A program made the position numbers and the translations under genes. The notes below the pieces were generated by a model, which was not told the DNA's origin, searched no databases, and saw nothing but the letters and a program-made list of their open reading frames with translations. DNA of 64,000 nt, taken from the NCBI RefSeq assembly GCF_020567375.1, contig NZ_JAJBZM010000002.1, positions 1,152,089-1,216,088 of the forward strand. The letters run 5' to 3'. This DNA comes from Janibacter melonis (GTDB lineage: Bacteria; Actinomycetota; Actinomycetes; Actinomycetales; Dermatophilaceae). Numbering within the stretch: the first letter of the stretch is position 1; each line of letters opens with the position of its first letter. Shown here piece after piece: positions 60,439 through 64,000 of the stretch.

Positions 60439-61076
60439 GCCTCACCATCCCTAAATGCGAGCGTGAACTCCGATGCCGCCCAGCGGTCTCCGGCCCGTTC
60501 CAACCGCATCGCGAACGCCGCCTTCTCAGCTCGAACTGTCGCCTCCTTCTGTCCGGCATCGTTGAGCAGGCTGTGCCTGGGAACGGCGAAGTCGACCTGG
60601 AAGGTTGGCTGACTCCCCCACTTGAGGACTTTCACCCTGGTGATCTGCTGGTACGGATTGATCGATGGGTGCTGCACGCCCTTGCGGCCGTCAGCGAGGG
60701 CGGCCATGTCCTCGCACTTCACACATCCGGTCGTCGACTGCTCTCGGATGAGATCACCGTCCATGAGGTGCTGGGCCGCGCCGGTCACCTGGGTGTACCA
60801 CTTGGCGAACTCCTGTGCTCCCTGGCGGGTATTCGCCCTGGCCGCCTCAGGTGGCGACGTCCACCGGGCAGCGTCGTCGGTCGAGCTGCTGGGCGTGGCT
60901 TCTCCCGAGCTGGTCGTCGACCCGCCGCTGCTCGAAGTAGTCGACGGGTTCGAGGACGAGCCGCTCGTCGGGGTGGCGATGCTCGCCGACGTCGTCTCGG
61001 GGTCCTCTCCGCCCCCGGTGCAGCCGGCGAGCGTGACGGCCCCCACCGCCAGCAGTCCCAGGGTGCGTGTACCCAT
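60435..61076 (-). CDS. DUF6318-like lipoprotein
   Basis: A 213-residue lipoprotein. The lipobox is VTLAGC (Cys about 19). A Ser/Thr-rich linker (about 25-70) precedes a domain with SPPEAARANTRQGAQEFAKWYTQVTGAAQHLMDG, a CxxC in TGCVKCEDM and TFQVDFAVPRHSLLNDAG. This matches the pattern I know as DUF6318, actinobacterial lipoproteins of unknown role. GGGAGGGG precedes the ATG at 61076. The stop overlaps the start of the PKD-like protein, so the two are made together; a surface complex is possible but unproven. Confidence 0.7.
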   Translation of the reverse strand: MGTRTLGLLAVGAVTLAGCTGGGEDPETTSASIATPTSGSSSNPSTTSSSGGSTTSSGEATPSSSTDDAARWTSPPEAARANTRQGAQEFAKWYTQVTGAAQHLMDGDLIREQSTTGCVKCEDMAALADGRKGVQHPSINPYQQITRVKVLKWGSQPTFQVDFAVPRHSLLNDAGQKEATVRAEKAAFAMRLERAGDRWAASEFTLAFRDGEA

Positions 61077-61183
61077 GCGTCCGAGCCCCTCCCTCGCGGC
61101 GACCGACCCGCCCGGACGCCTCATCGCTGCCGTCCAAGTTAGCGAAGCAGCGGCCCGGCGCCACCGGACGATCCACAGGCGGC

Positions 61184-61606
61184 TCAGCCGACGAGGTCGC
61201 GCAGGATCCGCTCGAGGTGAGCGCGGTCCCCCTTCGACAGGCCGGCGAAGATCTCCCGGCTGGCCGCCCGCCTCACCTGCTCCACCTCGGTGGCCATGGT
61301 CCGACCCGCGGCGGTGACGTCGATGACGGTGGCGCGGCGGTCCGCAGGGTCGGGGGAGCGCTCGACCCAGCCGGACTCCGTGAGGTGGTCGACGACGTCG
61401 GTCACCGTGCGCGGCGCGACGTGCAGGGCCTCGGCGAGCTGACCGAGCCGCATGGGGCCGTCCCGCTCGACGACCCGCAGCGCCCGTGCGTGGTGAGGCG
61501 TGATGCCCAGCGGGGTGAGCGCATGAGCCGTGCCCCTGCGCAGCCGCCGGGTGACGGCGAGCATGAGCTCGCCGAGCCCGTCCGCCGCGGGGGGTGTCGT
61601 CGCCAT
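61184..61606 (-). CDS. MarR-family transcriptional regulator
   Basis: A 140-residue winged-helix regulator. Core: LTPLGITPHHARALRVVERDGPMRLGQLAEALHVAPRTVTDVVDHLTESGWVERSPDPADRRATVIDVTAAG, the textbook MarR helix-turn-helix and wing. It is divergent from an ABC exporter; the 71-nt gap contains dyads and leaderless-type -10 boxes. TAGCAT ends 6 nt before the ATG at 61606. It probably represses itself and the exporter. Confidence 0.92.
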   Translation of the reverse strand: MATTPPAADGLGELMLAVTRRLRRGTAHALTPLGITPHHARALRVVERDGPMRLGQLAEALHVAPRTVTDVVDHLTESGWVERSPDPADRRATVIDVTAAGRTMATEVEQVRRAASREIFAGLSKGDRAHLERILRDLVG

Positions 61607-61677
61607 GTGGGAATGCTACCGACACCCCTGTGGTTACCTCATACTGAGTCAACCTCAGCAATAGAAGGAGGGCGCCC
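61607..61677. promoter_or_regulatory. Divergent marR/ABC-exporter promoter with dyads
   Basis: Contains the marR -10 box TAGCAT (61613-61618, minus strand), CTCA-TAC-TGAG (61638-61648) and the overlapping CTGAG-TCAAC-CTCAG (61644-61658). The exporter has AAGGAGG directly before its ATG at 61678. The dyads lie where a MarR dimer would block both promoters. Confidence 0.5.
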
Positions 61678-63498
61678 ATGACAGACGCACCCACCCCCCA
61701 CGTCGGCGGCCGCGGCCCCGGCGGTCCGCGCCGCATCTCGAAGGAGGATCGCGCTCAGCTCGAGGCGCGCCCCGTCCCCTTCGCCCGGGTCGCCGCGCTC
61801 TTCGGCCCCCACCGACGCACGCTCGGCGTCGTCGTCGCGATCATCGTCGCGACCTCCGTCGTCTCCATGGCCTCGCCCTTCCTCGTGCGCGAGGTCGTCG
61901 ACGTCGCCATCCCGCAGCAGGACGTCTCGCTCCTGCTCTGGGTCGTCGGCGGCATGGTCGCCGTCGCCGTCGTCACCTCTCCGCTCGGTGTCGTCCAGAC
62001 ATGGATGTCGGCCCAGGTGGGCCAACGCGTCATGCACGGGCTGCGCACCCAGCTCTTCAGCCACCTCCAGCGTCAGTCGCTCGGCTTCTTCACGCGCTCT
62101 CGGGCCGGCGAGGTCCAGTCGCGCCTCATCAACGACGTCGGGGGCATGCAGGGCGTCGTCACGACGACGGCCACCTCGATCGCCAGCAATCTCACGACCG
62201 CCGTGGCGACCGCGGTGGCGATGGTCGCCCTGTCGTGGCGGCTCTCCCTCATCTCGCTCGTCGTCGTCCCACCGGCCATCTGGCTCACGCGCAAGGTCGC
62301 GCTGCTGCGCCGCGAGATCACGGCCCGCCAGCAGTCAGCGCTGGCGGACCTGCACGTGCGGATCGAGGAAGGGCTGTCGATCAGCGGCATCCGTCTCGCG
62401 AAGACGATGGGGACGACCCGTCGCGACTCGCAGCGCTTCGCCCAGGTGAGCCACGACCTCATCGACCTCGAGCTGCGCAGCCAGCTCGCCGGACGCTGGC
62501 GGATGGCGACGATGCAGGTCGTCTTCGCCGCGGTGCCGGCCGCCATCTACCTCGCCGCCGGCCTCCCGGCCACCTCCGGGGGGATGACGATCGGCACCCT
62601 TATCGCCTTCACCACGCTTCAGGCCGGGATCTTCCGTCCGCTCATGGGTCTGCTCAACGTGGGCGCCCAGTGGGTCAGCTCGATGGCGCTCTTCAGCCGG
62701 GTCTTCGAGTACCTCGACCTCGAGCCGGAGATCACGGCACCGGAGCACCCGGTCCGCCTCGACCTCGAGTCGGTCCGTGGTGAGGTCCGGCTCGAAGGGG
62801 TGAGCTTCCGCTACACGGGGGCGGAGAGGGACGCGCTGCACGAGGTGTCTCTCGACGTGCCGGCCGGCACCTCGCTCGCCCTCGTCGGGCACACCGGGTC
62901 GGGCAAGTCCACGCTCGCCGCGCTCGTCTCGCGTCTGTACGACCCCACGCAGGGGCGGGTGACCGTCGACGGGGTGGACATCAGGGACCTCGACCCCGAG
63001 GACCTCGCTTCGGTGGTCGGGGTCGTCAGCCAGGAGACCTACCTCGTCCACGCGTCGATCCGCGAGAACCTCCTGCTCGCCCGACCCGACGCCGACGAGG
63101 CCAGGCTGTGGCAGTCGCTCGCTGCGGCCCAGGTGGCCGACCTCGTCGCGAGCCTCCCCGACGGGCTGGACACCGTGGTGGGCTCACGGGGCTACCGCTT
63201 CTCCGGGGGAGAGCAGCAGCGGATCGCCATCGCACGCACTCTCCTGCGTGACCCGAGGGTCCTCGTGCTCGACGAGGCGACCAGTGCGCTCGACAACGAG
63301 ACCGAGCGCGAGCTGCAGGCGGCGATCGAGACCCTGGCCAAGGGGCGCACGACGATCACCATCGCCCACAGGCTCTCGACGGTCGAAGGAGCCGACCAGA
63401 TCGTCGTTCTCGACGGCGGGGTGGTGGCCGAGCAGGGGACGCACGACGAGCTCCTCCAGCGGGCCGGCGCCTACGCAGGACTGGCGCTCGCGGCCTGA
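61678..63498 (+). CDS. ABC exporter, fused membrane and ATPase domains (multidrug/lipid type)
   Basis: A 606-residue half-transporter that works as a dimer. Six helices in the first 330 residues include a coupling-helix region LFSHLQRQSLGFFTRSRAGEVQSRLINDVGG; the ATPase (about 360-600) has VGHTGSGKST (Walker A), RFSGGEQQRIAIARTLLRDPRVLVLDEATSALD (signature and Walker B) and ITIAHRLSTVEGADQIVVLDGG (H-loop). The ATG at 61678 has AAGGAGG upstream. It is divergent from and probably controlled by marR. The substrate is unknown; multidrug or lipid export are the common roles. Confidence 0.93.
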   Translation: MTDAPTPHVGGRGPGGPRRISKEDRAQLEARPVPFARVAALFGPHRRTLGVVVAIIVATSVVSMASPFLVREVVDVAIPQQDVSLLLWVVGGMVAVAVVTSPLGVVQTWMSAQVGQRVMHGLRTQLFSHLQRQSLGFFTRSRAGEVQSRLINDVGGMQGVVTTTATSIASNLTTAVATAVAMVALSWRLSLISLVVVPPAIWLTRKVALLRREITARQQSALADLHVRIEEGLSISGIRLAKTMGTTRRDSQRFAQVSHDLIDLELRSQLAGRWRMATMQVVFAAVPAAIYLAAGLPATSGGMTIGTLIAFTTLQAGIFRPLMGLLNVGAQWVSSMALFSRVFEYLDLEPEITAPEHPVRLDLESVRGEVRLEGVSFRYTGAERDALHEVSLDVPAGTSLALVGHTGSGKSTLAALVSRLYDPTQGRVTVDGVDIRDLDPEDLASVVGVVSQETYLVHASIRENLLLARPDADEARLWQSLAAAQVADLVASLPDGLDTVVGSRGYRFSGGEQQRIAIARTLLRDPRVLVLDEATSALDNETERELQAAIETLAKGRTTITIAHRLSTVEGADQIVVLDGGVVAEQGTHDELLQRAGAYAGLALAA

Positions 63499-63505
63499 CC
63501 TGGCG

Positions 63506-63528
63506 GGGCCGAAGGGGGCGGGCGGCCC
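63506..63528 (+). terminator. Weak hairpin after the ABC exporter gene
   Basis: GGGCCG (63506-63511) and CGGCCC (63523-63528) with an 11-nt loop, 7 nt after the stop, containing GAAGGGGG in the loop. No U-tract. Confidence 0.35.
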
Positions 63529-63638
63529 TGCGCTGCAGCCGAGTTGGAGGTTGCCCAGATCGGGTGCTACCTTTGCGGAGCACACCGCAGAGATCCAAGC
63601 GCGATGCAGTTCGGCCGCTCCAAGAGCGGATCACGGAT

Positions 63639-63667
63639 TTGTCGCCCAAGCTGAGATGCGGTAGGCT
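63639..63667 (+). promoter_or_regulatory. Probable rrn promoter
   Basis: TTGTCG (63639-63644), a 17-nt spacer and TAGGCT (63662-63667). Both boxes resemble actinobacterial rRNA promoters. An earlier pair TTGGAG (63544)/TACCTT (63568) with an 18-nt spacer could be a second promoter. The stretch 63529-63638 between them otherwise shows no gene. Confidence 0.55.
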
Positions 63668-63956
63668 GGAGAAGTTGCCCCGGAGCTTCGCACGAGAGTG
63701 CAGAGTGATGGTGCGCGTCCGAACCTTGAGAACTCAACAGCGTGTCAAAAATCGATGCCAATACCTCGTCTTCTGAGGTGCGGCGCATCCTCCTTCTGGT
63801 GGGTGTGTGGTGCTGATGAAACGATATTTTAATCCTTTGGTTGACAATGATCATCTAGTATTTTTGCTAGTTGTTCTTGCTCAGCTGGGATGACAACCCT
63901 TTGTGGGTATCAGTATTTCACCGCGGTCCTTTTGGGGTTGTGGTGGGAGTTGAACA
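63668..63956 (+). other. rRNA leader with boxA-like antitermination region
   Basis: AT-richer than the rest of the window, with no credible coding frame. It contains CCTTGAGAACTCAACAGCGTG (about 63724-63743), a sequence typical of actinobacterial rrn leaders and antitermination sites, with an inner palindrome TTGAG-AA-CTCAA, followed by AAAAATCGATGCCAAT. Further short dyads (for example CTAG...CTAG around 63856-63870) lie nearer the 16S gene and could take part in RNase III processing. Confidence 0.6.
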
Positions 63957-64000
63957 TCAACGGAGAGTTTGATCCTGGCTCAGGACGAACGCTGGCGGCG
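63957..64000 (+). rRNA. rrs: 16S ribosomal RNA (5' end only)
   Basis: The universal 5' sequence AGAGTTTGATCCTGGCTCAG (27F primer site) begins at 63964, followed by GACGAACGCTGGCGGCG. By alignment to E. coli numbering the mature 5' end should be near 63957. The gene runs off the window. The leader and promoter lie upstream on the same strand. Confidence 0.97.

Noticed and set aside
63841..63861. TTGACA and TAGTAT upstream of 16S as a promoter
   Set aside because: Only 9 nt separate the boxes, far too short for a sigma-70 promoter; the 63639-63667 pair with a 17-nt spacer is better.

Overview
The window is high-GC (roughly 70 percent or more), densely packed bacterial DNA with GTG and ATG starts, many 1-4 bp stop/start overlaps and actinobacterial families (GPP34 protein, DUF6458, DUF6318, BsaP-like zinc protein, CopD-CtaG fusion, leaderless -10 boxes). 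It is most consistent with an actinomycete of the order Micrococcales, probably an Intrasporangiaceae-type genome (Janibacter/Knoellia-like). The family is an inference; phylum level is much safer. I see 56 protein-coding genes (one truncated by the window edge, one frameshifted) and the first about 44 nt of a 16S rRNA gene at the right end. I see no insertion sequence, prophage, tRNA or CRISPR array.

Layout. 1-8 kb: phosphoglucomutase (cut by the edge), a long C/G homopolymer tract that looks like an assembly artefact, a marR-DHA2 efflux pair, a GAF-domain regulator, and a 5-oxoprolinase operon (mmcQ-like, pxpA, pxpB, pxpC). 8-18 kb: an unusual membrane/DUF4185 fusion, a transglutaminase, a frameshifted DUF429 gene coupled to purB, a tyrosine phosphatase, a 2-dehydropantoate reductase, a Tat-exported PhoD phosphatase, a BsaP-like zinc protein and an AIM24 protein. 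18-21 kb: a TetR-MmpL efflux pair with a clear palindromic operator. 21-29 kb: cytochrome bd operon cydA-cydB-cydD-cydC, extended by a BlaI repressor and an M56 protease. 29-33 kb: an MFS exporter and an amino-acid ABC importer. 33-39 kb: a small membrane protein, an aromatic/histidinol-phosphate aminotransferase, and a three-gene 2-oxoacid dehydrogenase complex (E1 alpha, E1 beta, E2).

39-48 kb: a GPP34 protein, a secreted tripeptidyl aminopeptidase, and what I consider the most interesting locus. Here a LysR regulator is coupled to a cytoplasmic-looking SxxK/SDN/KTG protein, and this pair is divergent from a MecA_N-type penicillin-binding protein and a lipoprotein. A secreted serine hydrolase with FG-GAP repeats follows. 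48-51 kb: CopD-CtaG fusion and small secreted or membrane proteins. 51-57 kb: a sugar locus with a GH4 glycosidase divergent from a PfkB kinase, a binding protein and two permeases, and no ATPase. 57-61 kb: four poorly characterised genes, including a PKD-like secreted protein and a DUF6318 lipoprotein. 61-64 kb: a divergent MarR/ABC-exporter pair, then the AT-richer promoter and leader of an rrn operon.

Two window-wide signals stand out. The octamer GAAGGGGG is strongly over-represented (about 44 copies, about 2:1 in favour of the + strand, which is also the rRNA direction), and it forms terminator stems and Shine-Dalgarno sequences. Many genes have a -10-like TANNNT box 6-7 nt upstream of the start codon, indicating leaderless transcripts.
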